From Larix kaempferi (lineage: Eukaryota > Streptophyta > Pinopsida > Pinales > Pinaceae), in the NCBI GenBank assembly GCA_027924585.1, contig BSBM01001719.1, positions 11,923,001 to 11,987,000 of the forward strand: DNA of 64,000 nucleotides, read 5' to 3'. Under the pieces are notes generated by a model, which searched no databases, was not told the origin of the DNA, and was given only the letters and a program-made list of their open reading frames with translations. The translations under genes and the position numbers were made by a program. Positions 11,661 through 22,815 of this stretch are shown in pieces (positions within the stretch are counted from its first letter, which is position 1; each line of letters starts with the position of its first letter).

Positions 11661-12335
11661 AACATGGTACTCAACACAGGCAATATTTACTAACTATGTC
11701 TATAATTAAAATTGTTATAGTAACAAACACATTGGTATTATGTTATTAAATAGTTTTTATGTGGGTCACTCTAAAATTGTGTGAACCTTCTACATGCATA
11801 GTAAATCAACTGATAGAAATAGTAGTTACTATATCAAATCATAATTAAATTGGTTAATCATAGTAACATACACAATATTGATGTCATTAAATAACTTTAA
11901 CCAACTTAGCTTTTAATACAAACTATAATTAATATTAAAATAAACTAGCATAGATCCATCTTAAACCTAGATCTATCAAGTACTGGGACGGATCCAATTT
12001 CTTGGGGTGTAATTTAAAAAATAAAAATAAACTCAAGAAATTTGATTTTTCTTGGTTGATAGATCTCGGTTTAAGTTTTATTTTTTATTTTTTTATTGAT
12101 GGCATCGATTTTTTTAATTACTTTTCATAAATAAAAAAATTATCATCCAACATGAATTTTTTTATTTTATATTTTGCATTATGTTGCATACATTACCTTA
12201 CATGAAAACATCTCCCCCATACTGGGTTGTAGAGCACCTCACTCTTCTTAGTGCAATAATGTAATGAAACCAAGTATAAGGCTTTACTCATTTTGAAAAA
12301 ACTCAATCTAGTTAAAGTTCTAAATTCTAGATCCA
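11661..12335. other. AT-rich stretch without a gene; short inverted repeat
   Basis: No ORF or element signature was recognised. An imperfect inverted repeat pairs 11961-11980 with 12051-12074 (core AGATCTATCAAG / TTGATAGATCT). A second pair lies inside it, 11995-12007 with 12032-12044. It may be a small MITE or a chance fold. Confidence 0.4.
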
Positions 12336-12840
12336 CTATATTATTCTATTTTTAATCAAATATGTGTTTTTTAGTTCTCCTTTGCAGATGGAAATCCATG
12401 CAGAGTTTAAAACATGTCTCGCTAGCTTTCGAACTAATTTAAAAAAGATATATGTGATATGAGTTGAAATGTCCTCAGATTCATGTAGTAATTTCCATTC
12501 ATCTATTTTTTGGCATGTGAAACATTCAATAATGTCAGTAGGTCTACTAGAACCATAGAACAATGTAGGGAAGTTTAATTCCTCTAAGAATTTATCTTGG
12601 AAAATTCCCAATGGTTTTTTCCCTTCGGAAGGTGCAAGTTGTGAAATATGATTGTCAAGATCATATATAACATGATTTTCTCCATATCCATGTACCAATG
12701 TCTCAATTATTGTTTCCACATATTCTACACTGTCACTTGAATCAGAGCATATAGATCCAACGGACTCATTTGGTTGGTTTTGTTCTTATTCTCTAAATAT
12801 TCTTTTCCATTCACTATTGATATCAATGAATTCATATTTG
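12336..12840 (-). pseudogene. Start of Helitron helicase-like N-terminal domain
   Basis: The 127-codon open frame (12719-12336) reads L-A-P-S-E-G-K-K-P-L-G-I-F then E-E-L-N-F-P-T-L-F-Y-G, followed by W-K-L-L-H and S-A-W-I-S. This is the conserved lead-in to the Helitron Rep/helicase protein, where an E-E-L-x-F-P-x-L-F block precedes the Helitron_like_N domain. The acidic Ser/Glu-rich spacer just upstream (12840-12720) is typical of this junction. The frame is intact over these residues, but the protein is truncated: HUH Rep motifs and helicase motifs are missing from the window. Confidence 0.65.
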
Positions 12841-13200
12841 TAAATAGACGTATTGCACAAGTATTTTAGGGAATTCATAACATGTTTTGGTCGAATATTT
12901 CCAAACAAGAAAGCATTTTTGTATTTCATTTTTTATCATTACAACAATTGTCAATGTGTCAAATAGACTTCTTGGCAATGCTAATTGTATTGTGTTCAAA
13001 TTGGTTGGGACATTTATGAGTGTGCCTGTGAGACCGATATGATATTTTTTGTAACCAAGTTGTCTTATTTGTGCAAAATCCATTATTGGGGAAACTAATC
13101 TTTCTTCTAATGTAGTTAGGTATGATATGGAAGGGATTTTTCGTTTCTTCGAATTTGCACAGGGGATGCAAAGCATGGCATTTTTTCGTCTAATATTTCA
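12832..13200 (-). pseudogene. DUF6570-like domain of a Helitron protein
   Basis: Open frame 13176-12832. It shows a C-I-P-C start, then L-E-E-R-L-V-S-P, F-A-Q-I-R-Q-L-G, a G-L-T-G-T-L-I-N-V-P block and L-P-R. This order matches the domain that precedes the helicase region in Helitron-type proteins, annotated in databases as DUF6570. Its biochemical role is not known. A second reading frame overlaps at 13171-12959 and is a shadow. It is separated from the next domain by a stop near 12832. Confidence 0.65.
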
Positions 13201-13518
13201 TTATTGCATTGTTTTCAAATCTCTTTATGTCTAATGGTATCTACAAAATCTATTGAACATAAAAAAGTTGGAAAAACATAATTGTCTATAGGATTCATGT
13301 CTTTTTGGAATTGTAAACGATGGAAAATTGCACAAGGATGAGTAGGCATATCTTCAATTCACTCTAAATATGTTTCAAGTGCATTTGATGCTTTTACATA
13401 GTTTATTTGCTCTTGATATATAGCCAATCCCTCTTTTCTTATGTGTTGTTTCAGACGAAGGAGCCCTACTTTCTTTTGTCTGGGAGGACAATTGAACTGA
13501 GCTGAGGCATTGACTCTT

Positions 13519-13788
13519 TTAGCTTAAATTGAAAGGTATCCATTGCATTCTTTGTCGTATGTGTTTGCTTGTTTTGTCATTTGAAAATAATCTTATTTTC
13601 CACTTGAGTTTTGTTATAGTTATAGCATGGTCTAGTTGAGTTGGATTCTCACTTGAACTAGTTGTTTTATTGGTATTAGGCATTGGTTCATTGGGCATTG
13701 TATTTGGACAAATCTCTTTTTTGTATGAATAAATAGTTCTAAACTGTAAGGAATTGATGTCAAAAGGGCAATTTTTATCCCCTAGCAA
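13519..13788 (-). pseudogene. Linker between OTU-like and DUF6570-like domains
   Basis: A 90-codon open frame starting L-G-D-K-N-C-P-F-D, followed by Asn/Pro/Thr-rich sequence. It lies between the second OTU-like domain and the DUF6570-like region and is probably part of the same protein after a stop at 13798. No domain recognised. Bases 13200-13518 between them also read as broken coding sequence. Confidence 0.4.
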
Positions 13789-13797
13789 AATTAGTTT

Positions 13798-14394
13798 TCA
13801 ATAATGATTATCTCCGGGACTAAAAGGAAAACGCATTAGATAGATAAAACTTGTAGAATGGTAAATTGGACAAAAATTTTGAGGATCGATATTTATCTCA
13901 TAATTCCAAATGTGTATGTTAGAATGGAACATTTCAGAAATCCATTCAATGACAAAATATGCTCCCTCTATATTGCCATCAGCATGTAGCATTGAGTAGT
14001 TGACAAGGTAACCTTCCCAATTTGCAATAGAGCATTCATTTTTTACAACAGTACTTTGGATATAATTGTTTAAAGCTTTTAATGCTCGTGTGCAATTTGC
14101 AACATAGAAATTGTAAAAAGTTTGTGCAAATGCTTTTCTCAAATACGCTACGTCAAAAAATTCTACAAAATTGCATATTGATTCAAATAATGAATCATGG
14201 CAATCGCCAAGTACATAACTAGAGAATTGCATAGATTGTTCTAAATGTCTTTGTGAAGGTAATAGAATTTGTGGATTAATTTGTGTTAAGTCACTTGAAG
14301 ACATGCATGAATCCAATGACATATTTGGATTTGACATCGATTTTGGTGAGCCATATGATAATATTGGCTCAAAGTGACATGATCTTGGGTTCAT
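13798..14394 (-). pseudogene. OTU-like cysteine protease domain 2
   Basis: A 198-residue open frame. From about residue 61 it reads G-D-C-H-D-S-L-F-E-S-I, resembling the OTU catalytic block D-G-N-C-L-F with altered spacing. A helical middle follows, then W-E-G-Y-L, an I-E-W-I-S-E-M-F helix, N-I-H-I-W-N, and at the C-terminus G-D-N-H-Y, where OTU proteases place the catalytic His. The family removes ubiquitin-like modifiers, and OTU domains are known in some Helitron proteins. The first 30 residues contain C-H-F-E-P-I, probably the His block of OTU domain 1 in a shifted frame. Catalytic competence is doubtful. Confidence 0.55.
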
Positions 14395-14395
14395 G

Positions 14396-14938
14396 TCATG
14401 AAAGAGAAAATGGTATTGATGCCCTTTTTTTTAGAATTAAAATAAGATATTGTTTTCTATTTGATAATGACCAAACTAAAACCAGTACAGATAACCATTT
14501 TGAAAACCACTTGACACAAAAGATATCACCCCATACTCCTATTTTGCCATGTGCATTTGGAGAAGATGCGGAGATGGAAATTATATTCAAATATATCGTT
14601 ATGCAATTTACACGATGTAGTTCATAAAGAAATTCAGAACTCAATTTTGTTCTCATTGACATAATGGAAAATGGGTCTTGTCATGCTAAGAAATGTCTGA
14701 AATGGTCAACAATTCCTTGCCTTATCTCTGGTGAAGTGTACCAGAAATGCAACAACACAACCAATGAATCAAATAAGAAATCTCCTACATGATAATGGAA
14801 TTGACCTATTATGAACAAGTGTGAAGCCATTAGTGCATGATCAATTTGTTCAAAGTTCCTTTCATCAATTGCAAGAATAGTTTCTTCAATTGATTCATTT
14901 GAATGTTCAAATAACATTGTTCCTTGTGTCACCATCTG
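14396..14938 (-). pseudogene. OTU-like cysteine protease domain 1
   Basis: Two open frames (14938-14681 and 14662-14396) together follow an OTU layout: H-V-G-D-F-L-F-D-S-L, with Phe where the nucleophile Cys is expected, then a helix (EIRQGIVDHFRHFL), W-G-D-I-F-C-V-K-W-F-S-K-W-L and V-W-S. The His block H-F-E-P-I is in the next frame at about 14370. A TGCAG acceptor-like site precedes the ATG at 14938, so an upstream exon is possible. A stop at 14681 and a frameshift near 14396 make it a pseudogene. Confidence 0.5.
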
Positions 14939-14940
14939 CA

Positions 14941-15448
14941 GCGTGCAACATAGGCAAAAAAACATTGATTAAGTTCAAGTTCCGAAGACCTTGAATTTGA
15001 CAAAAGAGCTAGACAAAATCCGTGCAAGCACCAATGCATAAGTTGCAACCCTACATTTGAGCCATTGAGTTTGCAAAAAAACACAAAGAGAGTGCAGTTT
15101 TTATGACACTAACATATGCACGAGAAATCGACAATGCACTTGACATGAAGTGAATGTATTTGTTGATTTCATGTAAACACATGTTATGAAATATAATAAA
15201 TCCTAATGGAGAATGACAAAGCAATGTATGCAAAAGCTACATCAAATCAATAATAATCAGAAATAGTCAACTGTGAAGTACAAAAGGAGATTGGCATAGT
15301 AGCCAATCATTTTCTGCTAGTCACCTAATACAAGGGAAATCAATTGACATCACCATTGGTTTGTTGTACAATCCATGGCTATGAAGGTATTATATATTGT
15401 ATTATAAGCACTATTCATAGAAAGAGGGAAAATCCTGAAAGCAATTAT
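14941..15448. repeat. Diverged copy of the ~620-bp tandem unit
   Basis: The stretch around 15130-15190 (CAATGCACTTG ... GTATTTGTTGATTTC) corresponds to 16690-16743 and to 40165-40225. The minus strand translates to N-K-Y-I-H-F-M-S-S-A-L, close to N-K-Y-I-H-S-I-A-S-A-L in the right-hand copy. No intact gene is present. Confidence 0.5.
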
Positions 15449-16460
15449 TGTTAACAAGCAAATTAACACCCTTAGTCATGTGACAGAAGAAGCATATTTT
15501 TACTATGTGCCCGCAACATGAAGACAAAACACAAGTACATTCAAAGACAAATCCTCTCTGATCCAATCACTTCTTCCATAAATGGGAGGATTGGGTGAAG
15601 AACGTAAGAACCTAAGGAAACCAAGTTTAGTCATCGAACCGCTCATCAAAGGTCCAAACTTAAGCTACACCAATCAAATAGTGAAGAGAAATGCATTAAA
15701 GTGCATTAGTTGTGCTTAAAGTATGCTAAGTTGTGCAAAAAAGCCTAAAAACTATGGAAAGTGGGTTTTTGAGTGAAAATAATCTAAAATAAGGAAAAGG
15801 AGCAATCCCACATTGAGAATAAAAGCTTGAAGGCCCATTTCCCAATGCTATATACGAAGGGAATTTGGGGCATGGAAAGTAGGCAAAAGGAAGATACATA
15901 CTTACAATGCTTGAGGTGCATCCCTCCTCCTTTGCCATGAGCTTTCCTTTCTCCACCCTTGCTTTTGATGAAGAAACCAAGCTTTCCAATCCTCCAAATC
16001 TCTCCAGCATTCCTTTGCTCTTCCTTTTGCCTACTTACCATGCCCCAAATTCCCTTTGTATATAGCATTGGGAAATGGGCCTTCAAGCTTTTCTTCTCAA
16101 TGTGGGATTGCTCATTTTCCTTATTTTAGATTTTTTTCACTCAAAAACCCACTTTCCATAGTTTTTAGGATTTTTTGCACAACTTAGCATCCTTTAAGCA
16201 CAATTAATGCACTTTAATGCATTTATCTTCACTATTTGATTGGTGTAGCTCAATTTTGGACCTTTAATGAGCGGTTCGATGACTGGACTTGGTCTCCTTA
16301 GGTTCTTACTTTCTTCACCCAATCCTCCCATTTATGGAAGAAGTGATTAGATCAGAGAGGATTTCTGAATGTACTTGTGTTTTGTCTTCATGTTGCGGGC
16401 ACATAGTAAAAATATGCTTCTTCTGTCACATGACTAAGGGTGTTAATTTGCTTATTAACA
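15449..16460. mobile_element. Foldback element with ~445-bp terminal inverted repeats
   Basis: The left arm (15449-15894) and right arm (16019-16460) are near-perfect reverse complements around a spacer of about 124 bp. The ends are TGTTAACAAG and CTTATTAACA. Both flanks carry ATTAT (15444-15448 and 16461-16465). The related tandem unit at about 39935-39945 has the same flanks joined with a single ATTAT, so the structure is an insertion. Five-bp duplication with TG...CA ends is LTR-like, while long inverted arms are foldback or MULE-like, so the class is unassigned. Both arms carry small meaningless ORFs. A transcript would fold into a long dsRNA hairpin. Confidence 0.75.
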
Positions 16461-16743
16461 ATTATATCAATGCAATAGATGTTTCCCATGCCATATTCAA
16501 ATAGTATCCCAGGTTTTTTTCTCTAATATCGAACTTGTAAATAAAAATATTCACTAGTAATGACATTTGGTTGTTATCCTACATGGCGCAAATGTCTAGG
16601 TTAAATTACATGCTACAATATCACAATATCACTACAATTCTACTCCTAAACATCTACAAAATCCCTGGCATATTTCATGGCTTGTAGACTTTATCATGGC
16701 TGCAAACACTTCCAATGTGCTTGCTATAGAATGAATGTATTTG
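16461..16743. repeat. Left part of tandem unit copy 2 (interrupted by copia)
   Basis: Homologous to 39940-40210. Continues at 39585 after the copia insertion. No gene. Confidence 0.65.
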
Positions 16744-17400
16744 TGTTGATGTATCTGTAACTTCAGAATGTATTTCACCCATGTATTTCATATATGTATT
16801 TTGTACTCCTATAGAGATGGTATTATTCCTCTATACGGAAGTGTTTGTATTCCTATAGAGATTTTATTATTCCTCTATACGGAAGTGTCATCATTTATAT
16901 TGTAAGTGTCGTAACTTATACTTGATGGGTTATTAGACCACCTTGTTGGGGTCGTCCCTGTATAAGTCATGTGGGTCAAAGACTTATTAAACCACCAAGT
17001 GTGGGGTCGGCCTGGATTAAGTTAACCATGGGTTAAGCTAGACATGTAGGCCCCATTAGTTTATTGGGCAGGACAGGACAAGTATAAATAGAGATCGGGA
17101 GATCTCTATTTGATCATTCACTCACACACTTCTCTCATTCAGAAAGTGGCACACTTATGAGGAGGAGGCTCTACTGCTAGGAGAAGACTATCTCTTGTAT
17201 TCTGGTTGTATCATTGCTCTATCTATCTCTGAGGAAGTTATTGGGGTTTTTCACCTTTATGGTTTTCCCCAAGTAAACTCTGTGTCTCTTGTGTGCTTGC
17301 ATTATTGTGTCCATGATTGATATGTTGTAGATTTGTTGTACATGTTGTTCTCTCAGTTAAGATCCTAGATCAGATTGAAGTAAATTCTGAAAATTTAACA
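16744..17400 (+). repeat. Copia 5' LTR (657 bp)
   Basis: TGTTGATG...TTTAACA. A near-identical partner is at 38885-39584. It lacks about 43 bp that the partner has as one extra GGGTTATTAGACCACC-type repeat unit. TATA box at 17083. Confidence 0.92.
17083..17111 (+). promoter_or_regulatory. Copia LTR TATA box and R-region stem-loop
   Basis: TATAAATA at 17083-17090 leads into a perfect 11-bp stem, AAATAGAGATC (17086-17096) and GATCTCTATTT (17101-17111), around the loop GGGA. Repeated in the 3' LTR at 39267. Confidence 0.7.
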
Positions 17401-17412
17401 TGGTATCAGATC
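17401..17412 (+). promoter_or_regulatory. Primer-binding site, tRNA-iMet type (diverged)
   Basis: TGGTATCAGATC directly abuts the LTR. The first ten bases match the plant initiator tRNA-Met complement, and the last two differ from the copy at 10426. Confidence 0.8.
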
Positions 17413-19446
17413 TAGCCTGAAAGAAGGCATGATATAGCATGTATGACACTTGTTGCACTTGCGATGCTAGGGCTTGATATAGAAAACACCAGTCATCATA
17501 GAACTTTCGCTATAAATCCATTTTGGAAAAGTTTTTGGATCTGAAAATTTTACAAGTCGAATATCAGATCCCCATGTACCATGTGTCCAAAGAACAACCT
17601 CTAATTCGTTGTACTTTGTGATTTATGATCTGTACAATAGAGGGTTTTTGCCTCTTCCAGATCTGAGTCAAAAACAGGTAATCTTGGAAAAAATATCATA
17701 ACTTGGGATAGGAATATCCAAATGAAATTTCGTAAAATGTGACAGGTAACACACAGACTGTACTATCTCAGGAAACGTTTTCAGAGGCCGAAGTTGAACC
17801 AGTGACATGTGGCACGCCGTACAAGTTCACTCTACTGTTTTATCCCATAAACAGATCACATTGCGACACTTGGCATAACTCTCTCTCAGAGAATCCAATT
17901 GAGTTCAGACCTATCGAGATGTAAAGATGACAGGTTGGGCTATCTCAAAAACTGTTTTCAGACCCTGTGGATTGAAAAGTTCACAGTTACACCAGAAACA
18001 ATTAGGTACATATTTCTGTCATAACAGAATTATTTTTGAGCACCTTCATTCATGGCTTTCAAAATTTAGGGTTTCAGAGAAAGTTGGAATTTTTGTAATC
18101 GGAGACTACAATTGAATGCCACTCATAAAAATAGAAATTTAGAGACCAAGATCAAAATTTCTGGTTGGGCAGAATACTGGTCTTGATCAGACCCTAGTTC
18201 AGGACCTTGATCGGAAAAGTGGAAAATTAGGGATTTTGCAAAAATGGGAATTTTTGAAATCTGTGACCACGGCTGGAAGCTCCTCAGAAAAATAGAAGCT
18301 TAGAGCTTTGGATCAAACCTTTTGATTGGGCAGAAGAGTGAGCTTCATCAAACCCTAGTTCAGGGTCACGTCCAGTGAATCCAAAAGTTTCAAAGGCAAA
18401 ATTGAGGAGTGAAACTTTGCAGTTTTCAAATTCTGAATCTACCAGCTTGATCAGCTCATCAAGGCGCATATTTCTATCATTTTGGAAGTTTTAAATTTTG
18501 GGGTTTCTCTGACAAACCCTAATCTAGTTCTAGAACCCGTTCTTGCAAATCAAGTGGATTGGGTTAATCCTAGAAGAAGATGGATTGGTCACCTGCATAA
18601 GTGAATAAGTTCCTGTTTCAAAGGGAGATGAGGCTAAGGGCTTACATAAGAAGATTACAAGCAATATCGACAGGTATGACTCATCCAGGTATGTTTCGAG
18701 ATTTGTTCATGATTAAGTTTATGGTATGTTTGTCTTCATGTTATTACGATTAGTACAATCTTGATTAAATTTAGACTTGTCATATCACCTTAATAAAATT
18801 ATGAATGCTTGATAGAAGATATTCATTGATTAGGGTGTTGACACTTATGATTGTACTAATGCATTATGGTGTTGTATGAGGTTTATGTTGTCCGCTAACA
18901 TGAAAGGTACACCAAGAAAGACAAATCATGTTCTGGTTCAAGAACATATGATCATGATGACATGAGGACAAATATTCATCCATTGTCATGGATCACTTAG
19001 AAGATCTACTTACGAGGTATGTATAACTTGGTTCTACAATGGTTAACTTATGAGACATGCAGGTTACTAGCACAAGTCACTGAAGAGAACTAGAAGACAT
19101 TATGCAGGTATGTTAGACATAACTAGCTAGCATGCTAATCCAGGTATGTTTTTCCTATATCAAGCTAGAATCCTACCTTGTGTTAGGATCTTATATTTTT
19201 GTGTTGTTGATAATTATTATTCATGAAGTCATAGGTTTGAATAGTCATGGTTGTATGCATATTATGGTTCTTACCATAATTGATGATATGACTAACCAGA
19301 AGAATCATGAAGGTATAGGTTTGAGTAATCGTAGGTTTAGGCATATTATGTTTCTTACTTTAATATGACTAACCATTAGAGTCCTATATAAACCTTGAAT
19401 ACTAATACTTATTATTTCTGTTTGAAATGATCATGACTATACATGT
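17413..19446 (+). other. Copia leader without recognisable gene
   Basis: About 2 kb between the PBS and the nested gypsy. It matches the leader on the minus strand at about 8640-10425. Small ORFs (up to 78 codons) are not shared as clean frames. It resumes at 35112. Confidence 0.65.
19442..19446. repeat. Target-site duplication CATGT of the nested gypsy
   Basis: Partner at 35112-35116 reads CATGC. The empty site in the other copia leader reads CATGTTTAAG on the minus strand near 8640, so the right copy has mutated by one base. Confidence 0.75.
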
Positions 19447-20140
19447 TGTTGGCTTGGTTTTGCAACTAAGCTTTGTGCAATGGGAACCTATCAACAATGT
19501 GATAGCAGTTTCAATATTGAAAGCAAAAACAATTATAAACTAAATCTAAATCTAAACTAGCATGTGCATATAACAAAAAATTAAAATTAAAAATGATTCA
19601 AGAACAAGAAATAAAAGAATAGGTGTTTTGTATTAAGAAACCTCAAATGGTGAGGATTTGTGTTGAGAAACTCCCAAGGTGAGTAGCTCCAAGCTCCAAA
19701 GGTCTCTTCTCCAAGATGTTGAAAATGGCCAAAAGTCTCATGAGAGATTTTGACAGCGTGAGGATAGGATGGTGGATGGATGGAAAGTGAGGAGCCCCTA
19801 CCACCTTTTTATAGTTTTTGGTGGTGGGGAATACCATTATGGTTTTGAGGAAACCAATGGTATTGACCAACATGGTTTAGTTACATTTTCCCTCCTTTTT
19901 TTCTTTTTTGAATATTTTGAATATTTTTATTCCCTTTTTAATATTTTTGGGAATTCTTGACCATTTTTTAGGGTTTTTTATGTTTTTTGAGGAAAAATAT
20001 TCATTTTGAAGGGAAAAAGGGGTGTATTATGGTCTTTTGGTGACCTTTTGATGGCTTTAGAGGCTCAAATGGTGAAAAAGTGGACAAATGGGTCATGTGA
20101 ATAAGGAAATGAGCTAGTGAGCACTTTTTGGGTGTTAACA
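19447..20140 (-). repeat. Gypsy 3' LTR (694 bp)
   Basis: On the minus strand it begins TGTTAACACCC and ends CCAAGCCAACA. Near-identical to 34426-35111, with small indels. Confidence 0.92.
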
Positions 20141-20156
20141 GATTGCCCCCTGATGT
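20141..20156 (-). promoter_or_regulatory. Polypurine tract of the Tat-like element
   Basis: Minus strand reads CATCAGGGGGCAATC directly before the 3' LTR. It primes plus-strand synthesis. Confidence 0.7.
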
Positions 20157-21944
20157 GTGAGGGCAAGAGCTCATCGTATGGCTGATAGACATCATAGTTC
20201 TTTCGTCTTTTTCCCAGGGTTTGGGGAAGAGAAGAGACCGGTTGGAGACTAGATCCACGGCCCTTGGAAGCTGCAAAACAAACAATATTACATGGCCTCA
20301 ATATGAATGAGGAATAATCTCTGATAATGGACGAGGCGGGCATACCCATGCTCGTATCAAGACATATACATAACAATTAGTCCCAAGAAGGGGGACCTGA
20401 ATAATACATAAAAAATTTGCTGGTACATCATGATGGTCCAAAGGGGACACTATTTTGGGATGTACTCATGATCATGACATGATTGATCTCAATAACTGAT
20501 ACACTGGAATAAAACGACAATCGTTCTGAACAAGGTCTCAGAAGGGTTGATGAACTGCTGAATCTAAAGGTGTCCAACATCTGTAGGGACTCAATGACTT
20601 TGAGTCAACTCTGAGGAGTATATGTAACTGTATACTCGAGGGAGTATGAAACTGGGGTACATCTGAATACTGTCGCCATGCTCAACCCGGATATCTATAG
20701 AAAAAATGTAACTAGTTGTTTCCATAGGTAGACTCTCAAATGTGGAAGAGTCAGGTGGTATCCGGGGTCTTCAACCAATAACTGAAAGGACCAATACCCT
20801 GTGCGGGTCTCAACGATGTGATCAAGGTGTTGAAGTCGAGCATGTGAGAAACAATCATTTGGAGAGGTACTGAGGACTCTTCTCGAAATGATTCGTAGGC
20901 ACTCGTCATAAATGGTGATGAGTCCAAGACACAGGGACCTCTAGGTCTATCCTCTGGAATAAATTTGGTTGTCATCGACAGAGGGAGACCAGCAACTAAC
21001 AAGGCAATGATGTTTCCTTGATAGGAGCACAAGGTGTAGAACTGAAGTGTGGTAGTACTGATGGTAGGATTGACATACTTGTAGGTTTGGGAAGTAACTG
21101 GGGTCATAGAGTGGGTAGACTCAAACTTCCTTTGTTCAGAGCATGATGACATGGTTGACCTGGCACCGTATGGAATTGATTTGTAGGTGTGGGGATCATA
21201 GCTTTTAGGGACTGAAGGGTATGTATTGACTCTGGGGGGTCAAGCTGATGGGTGTTGTCGAGGGATTCTCAGGGTGACATACTGCAGAATACTCTGAACA
21301 AAGGTGACCAAAATAGGGAAGCTTCCATATGAGCAGACGTGATCTGTTGTGGCACCGAGAAGCACCATTGGGTCCTTCTTCGTAGTTTTAATGAGCTCCA
21401 AGAAGGGATAAAAGTGTGCTCTGAAATGGTACTATCCTGTGGATTTTGTGAGCCCGGGACTGTTCGTGTTCATGGGTGCTTTCATTTTTAAGGAGTCTGA
21501 AAACGATAAGAAGACTCTGCAGTGGTTGTGAGTACCGTCCTGTGGGTTTTTACGAGCCCAGGATGGTGATTGCTCGTGGTCGGTTTCATGTTTAGAGAGT
21601 CTGAAAGCGGTAAGTGGAGTCCATTGGTTTTCTTTTTCGTAAGTTAGTCTCCAAGGCCCGAAAAAGCATAAAATGATGCAAATGGAGAACTCTTCTAGCC
21701 GATGTGACTAGAGTATTCGTTTTTCGTAATTAGTCTACAAGGTCCATAAAAGGGGTAAACTTATACCAGGTAGACACCCTTTCAGGTACGTTTAGCGAGC
21801 ATGAAAGGAAGCAAGGTTGCTCGGCGATCTTTTCATTGTTTTAGGAGTCATAAAAGAGCTTAACAGAAACTCCCTAAGTGCCTTTTCCGTAAAAGGGATT
21901 ACTCGGCCCGAAAAAGGGGTAAAACTATACCAAAAAAAAAGGGA
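20157..21944 (-). other. 3' noncoding region of the Tat-like element
   Basis: No gene. From about 21400 there are diverged repeats of about 100 bp around a Gly/Pro-free 'GAGCCC...GAGTCTGAAA' pattern. The same layout recurs at 45330-45560 in the second Tat-like element. The stretch at 21650-21690 is the empty-site relative for the solo LTR at 45581. Confidence 0.6.
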
Positions 21945-22690
21945 TTGATGAGAGCGAGAAAAGGTCTCAAGCATCGTCATGGGTGTGGAATACTGAATCC
22001 GGTGACACAAAGATTGTCAAAAAGAGGCAACAGCCAATGTGGCACGCAAACTGAGGTGATGAGTGGCATTTTGAAAAAATGGCAAAAAATTATGGGGTGA
22101 GAGCGAGAAATGATCTCAAGCATTATCAAGAGCGCAGAAAACTGAATCCGACGCTATCAAACTTGTCAAAAATGGAAGACGACCGATGTGGCACGCAAAC
22201 TGAGGCGACGAGGGGGCATGGGAAAAATGCCCAAAAAATATGGGCATGAGAGTGAGAAATGATCTTAAGCGTCATCACGAGCACAAAAAACTGAATCCGA
22301 TGATATCAAACTTGTCAAAAACGGACGACGGCCGATGTGGCACGCAAACCGAGGCGACGAGGGGGCATGGGAAAAATGCCCAAAAAATCTGGGCGTGAGC
22401 ACGAGAAATGATCTCAAGCGTCATCACGAGAGCCGAAAACCGAATCCGACGATATCAAACTTGTCAAAAATGGACGACGGCCGACGTGGCACGCAAACCA
22501 AGGCGACGAGGGGGCATGGAAAAAATGCCCAAAAAATCTGGAGGTGAGAGCGAGAAATGATCTCAAGCATCATCACGAGCGCGGAAAACTGAATCCGGCG
22601 ATATAAGACTCGTAAAAAATGGAGAACGGCCAATGTGGCATGCAAACCGAGGCAACGAGGGCATGAAAAAATGGTCAAAAAATGGAGCTG
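21945..22690. repeat. ~148-bp tandem repeat, about 5 copies
   Basis: A unit starting GAGAGCGAGAAATGATCTC recurs at about 21950, 22102, 22251, 22397 and 22546. Each contains GATATCAAACTTGTCAAAAA and GGCACGCAAACCGAGGCGAC. It ends about 120 bp upstream of the antisense gene's TATA box. Tat and Ogre elements often carry 3'-region satellites, so it may be that. The position would also suit an upstream regulatory array. Confidence 0.8.
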
Positions 22691-22815
22691 GTGAAAACAA
22701 GAAAAGGAAAGGACTATCATGAAGTTCTCGTTGTGTTGATTCCAACAGTACCAATGGTTTGAGGAACGAACGTTGTATGATACCGCAATGGTTGTTTGAA
22801 AAATGGTGAAATTTC

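Larger units (their letters stand above)
12336..14938 (-). mobile_element. Helitron-type element remnant (5' half of the coding region)
   Basis: Minus-strand order is OTU-like domain 1, OTU-like domain 2, a Cys/His-poor spacer, a DUF6570-like domain and the beginning of the Helitron N-terminal domain. The Rep and helicase domains that should follow are absent: the sequence becomes unrecognisable below 12336. Neither the TC 5' terminus nor the CTRR 3' hairpin terminus could be identified, so element ends are unknown. The limits given are those of the coding remnant. Confidence 0.6.
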
